DNA from: Mycobacterium sp.
Lineage (GTDB): Bacteria; Actinomycetota; Actinomycetes; Mycobacteriales; Mycobacteriaceae
Direction of reading: 5' to 3'
Length of the DNA: 64,000 nucleotides
Assembly: GCF_008709575.1 (NCBI RefSeq)
Contig: NZ_VYIK01000009.1
Span: 1 to 64,000 of the forward strand
Below are positions 20,797 to 31,190 of this stretch, piece after piece. Positions within the stretch are counted from its first letter, which is position 1; every line of letters begins with the position of its first letter. The notes beneath the pieces are model-generated. The model was not told the origin of the DNA, made no database searches, and was given only the letters and a program-made list of their open reading frames with translations. The position numbers and the translations under genes were made by a program.

Positions 20797-21558
20797 CTAC
20801 CGCCGGCGCACGGTGCGGGCGACACCGCGCATCTTGGCGGCGCCGGGCATCGGTCCCTTCGGCAGGGGGGCGGTGCCGGCCCGCGACCCCAGCGCGGCGA
20901 GCCGCGACTCCAACGCGTCCAGCTGTTTGGCACTGATGTTGTTCGGCAGCCGGATCAGGTGACGTTCCAGCTTGGCCAGGGGAACCTCCCCGTCGCCGTT
21001 GCCGACGACGATGTCGTAGATCGGTACGTCCCCGACCAGTCGGGCGGTGCGTTTCTTCTCCTGGGCCAGCAGCGGCTTGACACGTGCCGGCGAGCCCTCG
21101 GCCACCAGGATCACGCCGGGTCGGCCGAGGACCCGGTGCACCGCGTCGAAGTGACCGGTGGCGGCCACCGCCTGGGTGACCCGCCACTTGCCGCGCAGGT
21201 TGTCCAATACCCACGCCGCCGCGCCGGTCTGTCCCTCAGCTTTGCGATACACCGACCGCTGCGCACGTCGACCGAAGACGACCGACGCCGCCAGTGCGCC
21301 GAGGATCACCCCCAGCGCGATCACGGTGATCATGGTGAACCCGCCGGCCCACAGTCCCAACGCCACCGACACCGCCACGGTCAGCACGAACGCGCCGATC
21401 ATGTACGGCAGCAGCAGATTGTCTTCTTGGCGCTGAACGTTGAACGCCTGCCACAGCTGGGCGCGGCGCTCTCTGGCGGCGGCTTTGCGGGCCGCTTTCG
21501 CCTGAGCCCTGGCGGCCTTGTTTCCCGGGTTCTTGGCGGCGTTGCGGGATCTTGCCAT
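20797..21558 (-). CDS. DUF4191 membrane protein
   Basis: 253 residues. A lysine/alanine/arginine-rich N-terminus (KAARAQAKAARKAAARERR) precedes two hydrophobic helices (about 50-95). A cytoplasmic domain follows with RGKWRVTQAVAATGHFDAVHRVLGRPGVILVAEG. ATG 21558 starts 4 bases after the lipA stop, so it is translationally linked to lipA. It corresponds from memory to Rv2219. Conserved linkage to lipA/lipB in actinobacteria suggests a link to lipoate or to membrane quality control, but no function is established from the sequence. Confidence 0.85.
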   Translation of the reverse strand: MARSRNAAKNPGNKAARAQAKAARKAAARERRAQLWQAFNVQRQEDNLLLPYMIGAFVLTVAVSVALGLWAGGFTMITVIALGVILGALAASVVFGRRAQRSVYRKAEGQTGAAAWVLDNLRGKWRVTQAVAATGHFDAVHRVLGRPGVILVAEGSPARVKPLLAQEKKRTARLVGDVPIYDIVVGNGDGEVPLAKLERHLIRLPNNISAKQLDALESRLAALGSRAGTAPLPKGPMPGAAKMRGVARTVRRR

Positions 21559-21562
21559 CGCT

Positions 21563-22492
21563 TCAGGATACTGGCCGGGCGGCCACCGCCTGCTCATAGA
21601 GCCGGCCCGCCCGGTAGGAGGAGCGCACCAACGGTCCCGCCAGCACGCCGGCGAAGCCCAGCTGCTCGGCATAGTCGCGGTGCTGCAGGAACTCTTCGGG
21701 CTTGACCCAGCGCTGCACCGGGTGGTGGCGCGCCGACGGCCGCAGATACTGGGTGATCGTGACCAGCTCGCAGCCGGCGCCGTACAGGTCGACCAGCGCG
21801 GTGCGCACCTCGTCTGGTGTCTCGCCCAGGCCCAGGATCAGATTGCTCTTGGTGACCAGCCCGAAGTCACGGGCCGCGCTCAGCACGCCCAGACTGCGCC
21901 GGTAGGAGAACGCGGGCCGGATCCGCCTGAACACACGCGGCACCGTTTCGACGTTGTGCGCCAACACCTCCGGGCCGGACTCGAACACCTGCTCAAGTCT
22001 GGCGGGATCGCCGTTGAAGTCGGGGATCAGCAACTCCACACCGGTCGAGGGGTTGAGCCGCTTGATGGCCCGCACGGTTTCGGCGTACAGCCATGCGCCG
22101 CCGTCGGGCAGGTCGTCGCGCGCGACCCCGGTGACGGTCGCGTAGCGCAGCCCCATCGCACGCACGCTCTCGGCGACCCGTCGCGGCTCGTCGCGGTCCA
22201 GCGTGGCGGGCTTGCCGGTGTCGATTTGGCAGAAGTCGCACCGACGGGAGCACACCTCGCCTCCGATCAAGAAGGTGGCTTCGCGGTCCTCCCAGCATTC
22301 GTAGATGTTGGGGCAGCCTGCCTCCTCGCAGACGGTGTGCAGACCCTCACGCCGGACCAGGCTTTTGAGCGCGGTGTATTCCGGGCCCATCCGGACCCGG
22401 GTCCGGATCCACGGCGGTTTGCGCTCGATCGGGGTCGCCGCGTTGCGCGCTTCCAGGCGCAGCAGCTTCCTGCCCTCGGGCGCGACGGTCAC
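21563..22492 (-). CDS. lipA: Lipoyl synthase (radical SAM)
   Basis: LipA inserts two sulfur atoms into protein-bound octanoyl groups to form lipoate. The 309-residue product has both cluster motifs: the auxiliary [4Fe-4S] [12 protein letters not shown] (CX4CX5C) and the radical-[11 protein letters not shown] (CX3CX2C). RSSYRAG near the C-terminus carries the serine ligand. The GTG start at 22492 overlaps the lipB stop as GTGA, so the two are translationally coupled. It works directly after LipB on proteins such as DlaT, encoded about 2 kb away on the same strand. Confidence 0.96.
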   Translation of the reverse strand: MTVAPEGRKLLRLEARNAATPIERKPPWIRTRVRMGPEYTALKSLVRREGLHTVCEEAGCPNIYECWEDREATFLIGGEVCSRRCDFCQIDTGKPATLDRDEPRRVAESVRAMGLRYATVTGVARDDLPDGGAWLYAETVRAIKRLNPSTGVELLIPDFNGDPARLEQVFESGPEVLAHNVETVPRVFRRIRPAFSYRRSLGVLSAARDFGLVTKSNLILGLGETPDEVRTALVDLYGAGCELVTITQYLRPSARHHPVQRWVKPEEFLQHRDYAEQLGFAGVLAGPLVRSSYRAGRLYEQAVAARPVS

Positions 22493-23163
22493 AGGGGTGA
22501 TGCTACCCGGGCGAGCCGACCGTCCAGGGCGTCACACACCGTGTCGGCGACCGCCGACCGGACATCATCGACGCCCACCCGCCAACCCAATTCGGCGGTG
22601 ATCGACGTCACCGCCGCATCGGTGATGCCGCACGGGATGATCCGGTCGAATGCAGCCAGGTCGCAATCACAGTTGAGGGCGAAGCCGTGCAACGTCGTCG
22701 CTCGCGAGACCCGAACACCGATAGCGGCGATCTTGCGCGCGGGCCGGTCCTCGCCGGCCGGCAGCCACACCCCCGAACGACCCTGCACCCGGCCGGTGTC
22801 AAGGCCCAGACCGTTGCACACGGCGATGAGTGACTCCTCTAGTCGGCGCACGTAATCGACCACGTCGAGCGGCTCGGCCAACCCGACGATCGGATAGCCG
22901 ACGAGTTGTCCGGGACCGTGCCAGGTGATTTTTCCACCGCGGTCGGTGTCGATGACCGGGGTGCCGGTCGCCGGGCGCTCGTGCGGCAGGGTGCGTCGCC
23001 CGGCGGTGTACACCGAGGGGTGTTCCAGCAGCAGCAGCGTGTCGCTGCCGCCGGCTACCCGGGCATCGGCTAATTGGCGTTGCAATTGCCACGCGGCACG
23101 GTAGTCCACAGTGCCGAGTTGGCGGACGTCGACCGGCGCCGGGCTCGACCGGATGGAACGCAC
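22489..23163 (-). CDS. lipB: Octanoyl-[ACP]:protein N-octanoyltransferase
   Basis: LipB transfers octanoate from acyl carrier protein to lipoyl domains. It has 224 residues and shows [41 protein letters not shown] (catalytic lysine) and FDRIIPCGI (catalytic cysteine, Cys178). The start is GTG at 23163. It heads the lipB-lipA-DUF4191 operon. Upstream lies a 146-base gap holding a long inverted repeat, which separates it from the epimerase-like gene. Confidence 0.95.
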   Translation of the reverse strand: MRSIRSSPAPVDVRQLGTVDYRAAWQLQRQLADARVAGGSDTLLLLEHPSVYTAGRRTLPHERPATGTPVIDTDRGGKITWHGPGQLVGYPIVGLAEPLDVVDYVRRLEESLIAVCNGLGLDTGRVQGRSGVWLPAGEDRPARKIAAIGVRVSRATTLHGFALNCDCDLAAFDRIIPCGITDAAVTSITAELGWRVGVDDVRSAVADTVCDALDGRLARVASPL

Positions 23164-23233
23164 GGTCGTGAGATTACTAGGACATTCCAGCGCGACGCTC
23201 GGCCGGCCGGTGCCACCCCGGGGCTAGCGGGCT

Positions 23234-23293
23234 GTCGACCGTGACGCCAGCGTGCCGCTCGGGCTCGGCGATGGCGCCGGCGTCACGGTCGAC
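23234..23293. repeat. Long inverted repeat (15-bp perfect arms)
   Basis: gtcgaccgtgacgcc at 23234-23248 pairs perfectly with ggcgtcacggtcgac at 23279-23293 across a 30-base spacer containing ggcgatgg. It lies in the gap between the end of the epimerase-like gene and the start of lipB. The core gtgacgcc/ggcgtcac and the ggcgatgg spacer recur at 55675-55724, so this looks like one copy of a dispersed palindromic element. A terminator for the upstream gene is an alternative function. Confidence 0.7.
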
Positions 23294-23309
23294 GACGTGG
23301 CTGGCCGCG

Positions 23310-24215
23310 CTAGGCAACCGCGGGCCGGGTGGTGGCGTAGCGCAGCGCCTCGCCAATCGTGTTGTGGTGAAATGGGAAACTCGCCCGTTCCAGTGCGACG
23401 GGAATGACACGTTGGCCGGACAGCAGCCCCTCGTCGGCAAACTCGCCCAGCGCAGCACGCAGCGCGAAGCCGGGAACCACCAGCGGGGCGGGCCGGTGCA
23501 GCGCTCGGCCCAGCGCCGCGGTGAACTCTGCGTTGGTGACCGGCGCGGGCCCGGTGAGGTTGACCGGCCCGGACAGGTCCGGGTGCGAGACGGCGAACTG
23601 CAGCGCCCGCACCGCGTCTTCGAGGCTGATCCACGAGACGTACTGGCGGCCGTTGCCCAGCCGGGCGCCCAAACCCAGTGCGAACAGCGGTCGTAGCCGG
23701 CCCAGCGCGCCACCTCCCGGGGACAGCACGATCCCGGTCCGGGCAAGCACCACGCGGGTGCCGGCCCGCTGCGCGGGCACGGTGGCCGCTTCCCAGTCCA
23801 CACACAACTGAGCCAGGAAACCGGTTCCCGCCGAGTTGGTCTCGTCGACTGCGCGGTCTTTGGTGTTGCCGTAGTAACCGACCGCGCTGGCGTTGACCAG
23901 CACCTGAACGCCGGCCTCGGCGACAGCGCCGGCAAGCACTTCGGTGGGCGTGATCCGGCTGTCGCGAAGGCTCTGTTTGAACGCGCCCGACCAGCGTCGC
24001 TGGCCGACGTTGACGCCGCACAGGTTGACCACCGCGTCGACGCCGCGCAGTGCGGAGGCGTCGAATTCGCCGCTGACGGGGTCCCAGGGCAGCTCGTTGT
24101 CGTTGGCCGGCGCTCGTCGCACGATCCGAAACACGTGGTGGTCGGCGTTTCGCAGCGCAGCGACCAGGGCCGAACCGATCAGTCCTGACGAGCCCGCGAT
24201 CGCGATGACGGCCAC
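23310..24215 (-). CDS. TIGR01777-type NAD-dependent epimerase-like protein
   Basis: A 301-residue extended SDR. The cofactor loop is [16 protein letters not shown] at residues 6-21, followed by [18 protein letters not shown] and [13 protein letters not shown]. The C-terminal region ([20 protein letters not shown]) is the DUF1731-type tail found in the YfcH/TIGR01777 family. The biochemical role is unknown; it is thought to be a nucleotide-sugar-like oxidoreductase. GTG 24215 lies 15 bases after the dlaT stop, so the two are probably one transcript, as in M. tuberculosis (Rv2216 next to Rv2215, from memory). Confidence 0.87.
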   Translation of the reverse strand: MAVIAIAGSSGLIGSALVAALRNADHHVFRIVRRAPANDNELPWDPVSGEFDASALRGVDAVVNLCGVNVGQRRWSGAFKQSLRDSRITPTEVLAGAVAEAGVQVLVNASAVGYYGNTKDRAVDETNSAGTGFLAQLCVDWEAATVPAQRAGTRVVLARTGIVLSPGGGALGRLRPLFALGLGARLGNGRQYVSWISLEDAVRALQFAVSHPDLSGPVNLTGPAPVTNAEFTAALGRALHRPAPLVVPGFALRAALGEFADEGLLSGQRVIPVALERASFPFHHNTIGEALRYATTRPAVA

Positions 24216-24230
24216 GGCTGCGGCGCCTCC

Positions 24231-25931
24231 CTACAGTCCCAGCTCGGCCTCGAACGCACCTTCTTCGAGTCGGTTCTTGATCGTCGTCAGGAAACGGCCG
24301 GCGTCGGCGCCGTCGATCAGCCGGTGGTCGTAGGTCAGTGGCAGGTAACAGATCGAGCGCACCCCGATCGATTCGTTGCCGAAAGCGTCGACGATGACCC
24401 GCGGCCGTTTGACGATCGCACCGGTCCCCAACATCGCGGCCTGTGGCGGGACCAGGATCGGGGTGTCGTGCAGCGCGCCCTGGCTGCCGATATTGGTGAT
24501 GGTGAAGGTGCCGCCGGACAGCTCGTCGGGTTTGAGGTCGCCGGACCGGGCGCGTGCGGCGATGTCGGCGATCGCGCGCGCCAGCCCGGCCAGCGACAGG
24601 TCGCCCGCGTTGTGGATCACCGGCGAGAGCAGTCCCTGCTCGGTGTCGACGGCGATGCCCAGGTGCTCGGCATCGTAGTAGGTGATTTCCTTGGTGTCCT
24701 CGTTGTAGCTGGCATTGACGTTGGGGTGGATCTTGAGGGCGTCGATCACGGCGCGGGCGATGAACGGCAGGAAGGTCAGGTTCACTCCCTCGCGTTCGGC
24801 GAATGCGCTCTTGGCCCGCGCCCGCAACGTCACGATCCTGGTCATGTCGACCTCGTGGGTCTGAGTCAGCTGGGCAGTGGCCAGCAGCGACTCGCGAGTC
24901 TTGCTCGCGGTGAGCTGCCGGATACGACTGGCTTTGCTGGTAGTGCCCCGCAGATGCGCCAGGGCGGGCGCCGGAGCGGCCGCGGCCGGCTTGGCGGCGG
25001 CGGCGTCGGCCTGCGGTGCCGGCGCCGGCTGCGGTTTTTCTTTCTGGTCTTTTTCCCGGGCTCTTTGCTCGGCCGCTGCCAGCACATCCTGCTTGCGGAT
25101 CCGGCCGCCCACCCCGGTCCCGGTCACCTGGGCCAAGTCGATGTTGTTGTCCGCAGCCAACTTTCGCACCAGCGGTGTCACATACGGCGTGCCGGTGGCC
25201 GGCTGCGGTTCGGCCCGCGGTGGCTCAGGTGCCGGCTCGGCTTGAGGCGGGGGTGCCGCTTCGGCTTGAGGCGGGGGTGCCGCTTCGGGTTCCGGTTCCG
25301 CCGACGGTGTGGTCGACGGCGCGGCTACGGGCCGGGGCGCGGGCTCGGGCACCGGCCCGGCCACGGTGGAGATTCTGGCCAGCTCGGCGCCGACCGCGAT
25401 GGTGACGTCCTCCTCGGCGGTGATGCTGACCAGGGTGCCTGATACCGGCGACGGAATTTCGGTGTCGACCTTGTCGGTGGAAACCTCCACCAGCGGCTCG
25501 TCGGCGTCTACGTGGTCGCCGACCTTCTTCAGCCAGCGGGTGACCGTGCCCTCGGTGACCGACTCGCCGAGTTCAGGCATCAGCACCGGCGTGACCCCCT
25601 CCGGCGTCGATGCGGACGTCGGCTCGGGTTCAGGTCGGGTCTGAGGTTCGGGCTGCACCGCGGCCGGCGACTGACCAGCTCCGGCGCTCTCGGCGGCGTC
25701 GCCGATGATGGCCAGCTCGCCGCCGACCTCGACGATGTCGTCCTCGTGGGCGATGATCTTGGTCAGCACACCGGCCACCGGTGACGGGATCTCGGTGTCG
25801 ACCTTGTCGGTGGAGACTTCTACCAGGGGTTCGTCAACCTCGACCGGGTCGCCTTCCTGCTTGAGCCAGCGGGTCACCGTCCCCTCGGTGACGCTCTCGC
25901 CGAGTGCCGGCATCTGCACTGAGAAGGCCAT
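24231..25931 (-). CDS. dlaT: Dihydrolipoamide acyltransferase (E2) with two lipoyl domains
   Basis: The 566-residue E2 core subunit of pyruvate dehydrogenase; in M. tuberculosis it also serves the branched-chain complex and the AhpD/AhpC peroxidase. It has two lipoyl domains with the lipoylation motif [10 protein letters not shown] at about residues 43-52 and 158-167, joined by Pro/Ala-rich linkers. Next comes a peripheral-subunit-binding domain ([15 protein letters not shown]...GTGVGGRI, about 265-300). The catalytic domain follows, ending with [15 protein letters not shown] (HxxxDG). ATG 25931 starts [13 protein letters not shown]; the frame further upstream is not family sequence. Linkage to lipB and lipA supplies the enzymes for its cofactor. 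Confidence 0.95.
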   Translation of the reverse strand: MAFSVQMPALGESVTEGTVTRWLKQEGDPVEVDEPLVEVSTDKVDTEIPSPVAGVLTKIIAHEDDIVEVGGELAIIGDAAESAGAGQSPAAVQPEPQTRPEPEPTSASTPEGVTPVLMPELGESVTEGTVTRWLKKVGDHVDADEPLVEVSTDKVDTEIPSPVSGTLVSITAEEDVTIAVGAELARISTVAGPVPEPAPRPVAAPSTTPSAEPEPEAAPPPQAEAAPPPQAEPAPEPPRAEPQPATGTPYVTPLVRKLAADNNIDLAQVTGTGVGGRIRKQDVLAAAEQRAREKDQKEKPQPAPAPQADAAAAKPAAAAPAPALAHLRGTTSKASRIRQLTASKTRESLLATAQLTQTHEVDMTRIVTLRARAKSAFAEREGVNLTFLPFIARAVIDALKIHPNVNASYNEDTKEITYYDAEHLGIAVDTEQGLLSPVIHNAGDLSLAGLARAIADIAARARSGDLKPDELSGGTFTITNIGSQGALHDTPILVPPQAAMLGTGAIVKRPRVIVDAFGNESIGVRSICYLPLTYDHRLIDGADAGRFLTTIKNRLEEGAFEAELGL

Positions 25932-26183
25932 CGTTGTCGACTCCTGGATCGATCGGTCGGTTCGCGCCGGGACCTGTGCCATCCCACGGCGTCAGGTCCC
26001 CGGCGGACTTATCCCCACCATCCTGTCATTGCCGCCGCGCGGACACACATCCAGGGCTGAGCCGGACTTGACCCGGGAAAGCGCGCCTCTTGACACCCCC
26101 GCGAAGCCCGGGCAGTGTCGAAACACCCGTGCTGCCAACTGCTGTGCGCCGACGGTAGTGGCATCAAAATTCGGAGGTTCGCA

Positions 26184-27962
26184 ATGGCACGCCAGCAGCC
26201 CCACCGGCTCGTCGACAGCAGCGGCGGGGTCCGCCTCGCTGTCTATGAGGACGGAAACCCCGATGGGCCCACGGTCGTGCTGGTCCACGGCTGGCCGGAT
26301 TCGCACGTGTTGTGGGACGGTGTGGTGCCGCTGCTTGCCGACCGGTTCCGGATCGTGCGCTACGACAACCGCGGAGTGGGTGGGTCGTCGGCGCCCAGGC
26401 CGGTGTCGGCGTACACGATGGCGCGATTCGCCGACGACTTCGACGCCGTCGCGGCGGCGTGCAGCCCCGCCCGGCCGGTGCACGTGCTGGCCCACGACTG
26501 GGGATCGGTGGGCGTTTGGGAGTACCTGCGCCGCCCCGGTGCCGCCGACCGGGTCGCATCGTTCACCTCGGTGTCCGGACCGGGCCAGGACCACCTCGCC
26601 GATTACATCCTGACCGGTCTGCGCCGCCCCTACCGGCCGCGAACCTTTCTGCGAGCGCTCAGCCAGGCGCTGCGGCTGACGTACATGGCAGCGTTTTCGA
26701 TACCGGTGCTGGCGCCGCTGGTCGTCCGCGCGGCACTGTCCAGCCCGCACCTCCGGCGTGTCCTGACCAAGGGCATCCCCGCCGAGCGGGTCTATCACTC
26801 CCAGTCCTTCGCCAAAGACGCCGCGGCCTCGCTGAAGACGTACCCCGCCAACTATTTTCGATCGTTTGCCGGGCTTTTTTCCGGTTCGGGACGCGGGTTT
26901 TACGTCGACGTGCCGGTGCAGCTGATCGTCAACACCGAAGACCCCTACGTGCGCCCGTACGGCTACGACGCCACCGCTCGTTGGGTGCCCCAGCTGTGGC
27001 GCCGCGACATCAAGGCCGGACACTGGTCGCCGATGTCGCACCCGCAGGTGCTGGCGACCGCGGTACGCGAGTTCGCCGACCTGGTCGACGGCAACCCGCC
27101 GAGCCGGGCGCTGCGGCGAGCGCGGGTGGGCGGCAACCGCGCGTACTTCTCCGACCTGCTGGTGGCGGTCACCGGAGCGGGTAGTGGCATAGGGCGGGCG
27201 ACCGCGCTGGCGTTCGCGCGCGAGGGCGCCGAATTGGTGGTCGCCGACATCGACGAGGCCGCGGCCAAGGACACCGCGGGGCAGATCGCCGCGATCGGCG
27301 CTGTGGCGCACCCGTATCTGCTCGATGTCGCCGACCCCGAGGCCGTCGAGGCGTTCGCCGCGCACGTCTGTGCCGAGCACGGAGTACCCGACATCGTCGT
27401 CAACAACGCCGGTATCGGGCAGGCCGGCAAATTCCTGGACACCCCGGCAGAGCAGTTCGACCGGGTGCTCGCCGTCAACTTCGGCGGCGTGGTCAACGGT
27501 TGCCGCGCGTTCGCGCCGCGTCTGGTAGAGCGCGGTACCGGCGGGCACATCGTCAACGTGTCGTCGATGGCTGCCTGGGCTCCGCAGCAGGCGATGAACG
27601 CCTACTGCACCTCCAAGGCCGCGGTGTACATGTTCTCCGATTGCCTGCGTGCCGAATTGGACGCGGCCGGCGTCGGGCTGACCACAATCTGCCCCGGCAT
27701 CATCGACACCAACATCGTGCACACCACCCGGTTCGACGTGCCGGCGCATCAAGTCGAGCAGATCGACGATCGGCGGGACCGGCTAGAGAAGCTTTTCGCG
27801 CTACGGCACTACGGCCCGGACAAGGTAGCCAACGCCATCGTGTCGGCGGTCAAGAAGAACAAGGCGATCCGGCCGGTGGCACCCGAGGCCTACCTGATCT
27901 ACGGCGTGTCGCGGCTGGCGCCGCAAGCTCTGCGCAGCATGGCCCGCGGGCGGGTGGTGTAG
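26184..27962 (+). CDS. ephD: Fused epoxide hydrolase (alpha/beta fold) and short-chain dehydrogenase, EphD
   Basis: 592 residues, the same length I recall for M. tuberculosis EphD, which hydrolyses epoxy-mycolic acid. The N-terminal alpha/beta hydrolase (about 10-310) has the HGWPDS oxyanion motif and the nucleophile Asp105 in AHDWGSVG. The C-terminal classical SDR (about 325-590) has TGAGSGIG at 329-336, NNAG, NVSSM and the active-site pair YCTSK. ATG 26184 is preceded by ggagg at the proper distance. The gene is divergent from dlaT (252-base gap). The fusion implies that the diol made by the hydrolase may be oxidised or reduced by the SDR half; this is inference. Confidence 0.94.
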   Translation: MARQQPHRLVDSSGGVRLAVYEDGNPDGPTVVLVHGWPDSHVLWDGVVPLLADRFRIVRYDNRGVGGSSAPRPVSAYTMARFADDFDAVAAACSPARPVHVLAHDWGSVGVWEYLRRPGAADRVASFTSVSGPGQDHLADYILTGLRRPYRPRTFLRALSQALRLTYMAAFSIPVLAPLVVRAALSSPHLRRVLTKGIPAERVYHSQSFAKDAAASLKTYPANYFRSFAGLFSGSGRGFYVDVPVQLIVNTEDPYVRPYGYDATARWVPQLWRRDIKAGHWSPMSHPQVLATAVREFADLVDGNPPSRALRRARVGGNRAYFSDLLVAVTGAGSGIGRATALAFAREGAELVVADIDEAAAKDTAGQIAAIGAVAHPYLLDVADPEAVEAFAAHVCAEHGVPDIVVNNAGIGQAGKFLDTPAEQFDRVLAVNFGGVVNGCRAFAPRLVERGTGGHIVNVSSMAAWAPQQAMNAYCTSKAAVYMFSDCLRAELDAAGVGLTTICPGIIDTNIVHTTRFDVPAHQVEQIDDRRDRLEKLFALRHYGPDKVANAIVSAVKKNKAIRPVAPEAYLIYGVSRLAPQALRSMARGRVV

Positions 27963-27984
27963 CGGGCCCTTCATACGAGAATCG

Positions 27985-28038
27985 AGCGTGCGTGTCGCCG
28001 GATGACACGCCGGGTTGATCCTGGGTAATGCGCACGCT
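27985..28038. repeat. Nested inverted repeat downstream of ephD
   Basis: The inner arms gcgtgtc (27990-27996) and gacacgc (28004-28010) form a 7-bp stem with a 7-base loop. The outer arms agcgtgcg (27985-27992) and cgcacgct (28031-28038) could pair as an alternative. It lies 22 bases after the ephD stop and resembles intergenic REP-like sequences that I recall from other mycobacteria. No U-tract follows. Confidence 0.5.
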
Positions 28039-28185
28039 GGTCAATCGCGGACCCGACCGTTCGCGGTGGTCGCCATGTGGCGCGCTGTGCGCCGAGTCCG
28101 CCGCCACGTTGATGGCAGCGATCACGGCGCCGACCATTTCCCGCCGTGATGACCGATGCAGGCCCGTCGTTGTGGCTGAGTTCAG

Positions 28186-29222
28186 CTACAGCAGCGCTTT
28201 TTCGCGAATCCCGATCGCTGGCTCGTCCGCATCGGTCACGTCCTCGGCGGTGACCGGGCCGGCCACCACGGAGGCGGCGCGGGTAGTCGGTCTGGGCGCC
28301 AGGCCGGGCTCCGGGGTGCGCAACAGCATGGCGCGCGCCTCCAGGACATGGCCGATGAAAAAGTCGTACAGTAGCAGGCCGACGACACCGCCGATCAGCG
28401 GCGCGGCAACAGAGATCCACCAGTACTGTCTGGCCGGGCCGTAGTCACCGGAAAAAGCCAGCCGCCCCCAGCCCGACAGGTAGGCGAAAAACCGCGGTCC
28501 GAGGTCACGGGCGGGGTTGAGCGCAGCGCCCGCATTTGTCCCGTAGGCGCACCCGATCACCGCGACGACGAAGCCGATCACCATCGGAGCCATGTTGCCG
28601 GCGGGCGCCTGGTTGCGGTGGTCGATCAACGCCGCGATCAGCCCGACCAGGATCGCGGTGCCGACGATCTGATCGACGAACGGCCCCACGTTGCTGCCGT
28701 GAAAGTACGGGGCGGGAAAAGTCGCGAAGATCGAATAGGTGTCCAACGAATCTGGTCGCGCGAGGTGAAAGATTTCGTTGAAGTTGTCGATAGCAGAGCA
28801 ATAGACGGCATACACCACCGCCGCGCCACAAAATGACCCGACGAGCTGGACCGCCCATAAGGGAGGACGTATTTCCACTCGAACTTGCGTCGTATCGCGA
28901 AAGCCAGTGTGACTGCCGGGTTTAGGTGCGCCCCGCTGATTCCGCCAGCTACGTAGGCGCCGAACATGACGGCAAAGGCCCACCCGAAGACAATGATGAG
29001 CCAGTTTGCCGGGCCGAACGGCATGAGGCCCAGGTTTTGCCTGCCCGAACCCGGCAGGCCCACGACGGCGAGGGCGACAGTGCCGTCTCCGAGCAGGATC
29101 AACACGAACGTGCCGAAGAACTCGGCGAGCATCGCACCGGCAAGTCCGGCGCGCAGCCGGGTGAACGGAATGGTCCTCGTCAGCGTGCGCTCTCTTATCG
29201 TCGCCAATCTCTTTCTCCTCAT
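28186..29222 (-). pseudogene. Aquaglyceroporin (MIP family) gene with a frameshift
   Basis: From ATG 29222 one frame encodes about 121 residues of a MIP channel: helix [17 protein letters not shown], then the first NPA box in [13 protein letters not shown]. It leaves the family at [13 protein letters not shown] second frame then picks up exactly at [16 protein letters not shown] and runs to 28186 with the second box ALNPARDLGPR (the Asp is typical of glycerol-conducting members). The break is at about 28857-28862 (plus strand cataaggg); one extra base there would restore a 345-residue protein. Whether this is a true mutation or an assembly error cannot be told from one sequence. Flanked by ephD and pepB; I do not recall an aquaporin at this place in M. 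tuberculosis. Confidence 0.85.
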
Positions 29223-29534
29223 GTCTCATCTAGGCAGCAGCCGACACTTTGGCGTTCATCGCCTTGACCGGCGTAGCCCGGCCGCCCAGCCGCTAAACCT
29301 CTGCGGACAAACTTCATTGCCGCCCGGTTGGCTGCCGGCGGCACCCGTGGGGCTGACCATGAGTTCGGCCGAGGGCGTCGATGTGCAGGCGCAACGGCCC
29401 GCGGGTCAGTCGGCAATCGGGCAGCCGGACCGAAATTTGGGTAGGAACCTGGCCCGGGCCATAAACCGCGGCTGGCCTCTCACGCCGTCGAGACTCGCCT
29501 GACAACTGCCGCGGCCGGGTCCGGGGTAGGTGGA
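29223..29534. other. Spacer between aquaporin and pepB
   Basis: A 312-base region without a supported gene. It should contain the aquaporin promoter (close to 29223 on the minus strand) and the end of the pepB transcript. No clear hairpin or motif is visible. Confidence 0.45.
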
Positions 29535-31073
29535 CTACCCGTTTTCGGCGATGTCCTCCAGCACCGCGAACATCGTGCGGGTCGGCACGCCGGTGCCGCC
29601 CTTGGGCGTGTAGCCCCACGGGCTGCCGGTGTTGTACGCCGGCCCCGCGACGTCGATGTGGGCCCAGGCGACACCGTCGGCCACGAATTCTCGCAGGAAT
29701 ACCCCGGCCACCAGCATGCCGGCGAAACGCTGACCGCTCACATTGGCCAGGTCGGCGACGGTGGATTTCAGGTCCTCTTCGAGGTCGTCGGGCAGCGGCA
29801 TCGGCCAGCCGTTCTCGCCGACGGCCTGCGAGATCGCAGCCACCCGGTCGCGGAACTCCTCGCTGCCCATCACGCCGGGGGTGCGGGTGCCCAGCGCGAC
29901 GGTCTGCGCACCGGTCAGCGTCGAGGTCTCGATGAGATAGTCCGGCTTGTCTTCGCAGGCCCGAACGATGGCGTCGGCGAGGATCAGCCGACCTTCGGCG
30001 TCGGTGTTGAGCACCTCGACGGTGGTGCCCCCGTACTGGGTCAGCACGTCGCCGGGACGCTGCGCGGTGCCCGACGGCATGTTCTCGGCCATCGGCACGG
30101 TGGCGATCACATCGATGGGCAGGGCTCGTTGGGCGGCCAGCATGACAGTCGCGATCACCGCCGCGGCACCACCCATGTCCGCGGTCATGTAGTGCATCGA
30201 CGCTGCCGGCTTGATCGAAATGCCGCCGGTGTCAAACGTCACGCCCTTGCCGACCAGGGCAACCTTGCGGGCTCGCTTGGGTTTTTTGGCCAGCCTCGAC
30301 CCGTGGTGAGTAAGCCGCACCAAACGCGGCGGTCGAGCGGAGCCCTTGCCGACTCCGATCACCCCGCCGTAACCGGCCTTCTGCAGGGCTTTGTCGTCAA
30401 GCACCTCGACCTCCAGCCCGACCGATTCGCCCAAAAGCTTTGCCTGACGAGCGAATTCGGCAGGGAACAAATGACTCGGCGGGGTGTTGACCAAGTCGCG
30501 AGCAGTGGCCACCGCGGTCGCGACCGCCGTGGCATGCTCAGCCTGCGCTGTGGCGTTCCCGGCGGTGGACAGCGCGGTGATCTTGCGCAGACCGCGGTCC
30601 TTCGGTGCTGTTTTGTCGCTGCGAAAGGCGGTGAACCGATAGCTGCCCAGGATCAGCCCTTCGACGGTGGCGGGCAGGTCCAGCTCGCTGAGCGTGGTGA
30701 CGATAGCTTCAGCGGCCTCGGCGCCGTTGAGTGCCCGGGCCGCCACGCCGGCGGCACGGCGGATCACCTCGGCGGGCCAGTCGTCGCGGGGTTTACCCAG
30801 CCCGATCGTCAGCACGCTGGCTACCGGCAACGAGCCCACCACCAACCGGTGAACCTGCTCGCCGGCTCCGGTGGCGCCCAGCGCCGCCAAGCCGGCCTCG
30901 ATCTCAGCGACCGCTTCCCTGGCGAGGAACGGCTCGGCTGCGACGACGGCCGCTCTCGGCCGATCGTCGCCGTCGGCGCACACCACCGGCACCACGAGCA
31001 CCGCCGAGGCAGCGCGGCGGCGTGGCAGTGCGGAGGCGACGGCGACAGCGGGGCAGCGATAGTGGGTGCTCAC
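29535..31073 (-). CDS. pepB: Leucyl aminopeptidase (M17)
   Basis: A cytoplasmic two-metal aminopeptidase that removes N-terminal residues from peptides. The 512-residue product has the M17 core: [16 protein letters not shown] (metal ligands), [29 protein letters not shown], the signature [13 protein letters not shown], and the C-terminal [15 protein letters not shown] 31073 ([14 protein letters not shown]) is preferred over the TTG four codons upstream. It is divergent from gcvT by 117 bases. In M. tuberculosis an adenylate cyclase gene (Rv2212) lies between these two; it is absent here. Confidence 0.94.
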   Translation of the reverse strand: MSTHYRCPAVAVASALPRRRAASAVLVVPVVCADGDDRPRAAVVAAEPFLAREAVAEIEAGLAALGATGAGEQVHRLVVGSLPVASVLTIGLGKPRDDWPAEVIRRAAGVAARALNGAEAAEAIVTTLSELDLPATVEGLILGSYRFTAFRSDKTAPKDRGLRKITALSTAGNATAQAEHATAVATAVATARDLVNTPPSHLFPAEFARQAKLLGESVGLEVEVLDDKALQKAGYGGVIGVGKGSARPPRLVRLTHHGSRLAKKPKRARKVALVGKGVTFDTGGISIKPAASMHYMTADMGGAAAVIATVMLAAQRALPIDVIATVPMAENMPSGTAQRPGDVLTQYGGTTVEVLNTDAEGRLILADAIVRACEDKPDYLIETSTLTGAQTVALGTRTPGVMGSEEFRDRVAAISQAVGENGWPMPLPDDLEEDLKSTVADLANVSGQRFAGMLVAGVFLREFVADGVAWAHIDVAGPAYNTGSPWGYTPKGGTGVPTRTMFAVLEDIAENG

Positions 31074-31190
31074 GGGCCTTAACACTAATCACCGCCTGCC
31101 CGCATGCTGGCCGGCAGTCGGCCGTGGCGCTACCCCTCCGGCCCAGGCAGCGGTGAGCTTGTGATGCGGCCGTGACTAAAGTGACATGCC

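Noticed and set aside
25992..27752. 586-codon open frame on the minus strand
   Set aside because: Antisense to ephD, whose two domains are fully recognisable; the composition is His/Arg-rich and no motif is seen.
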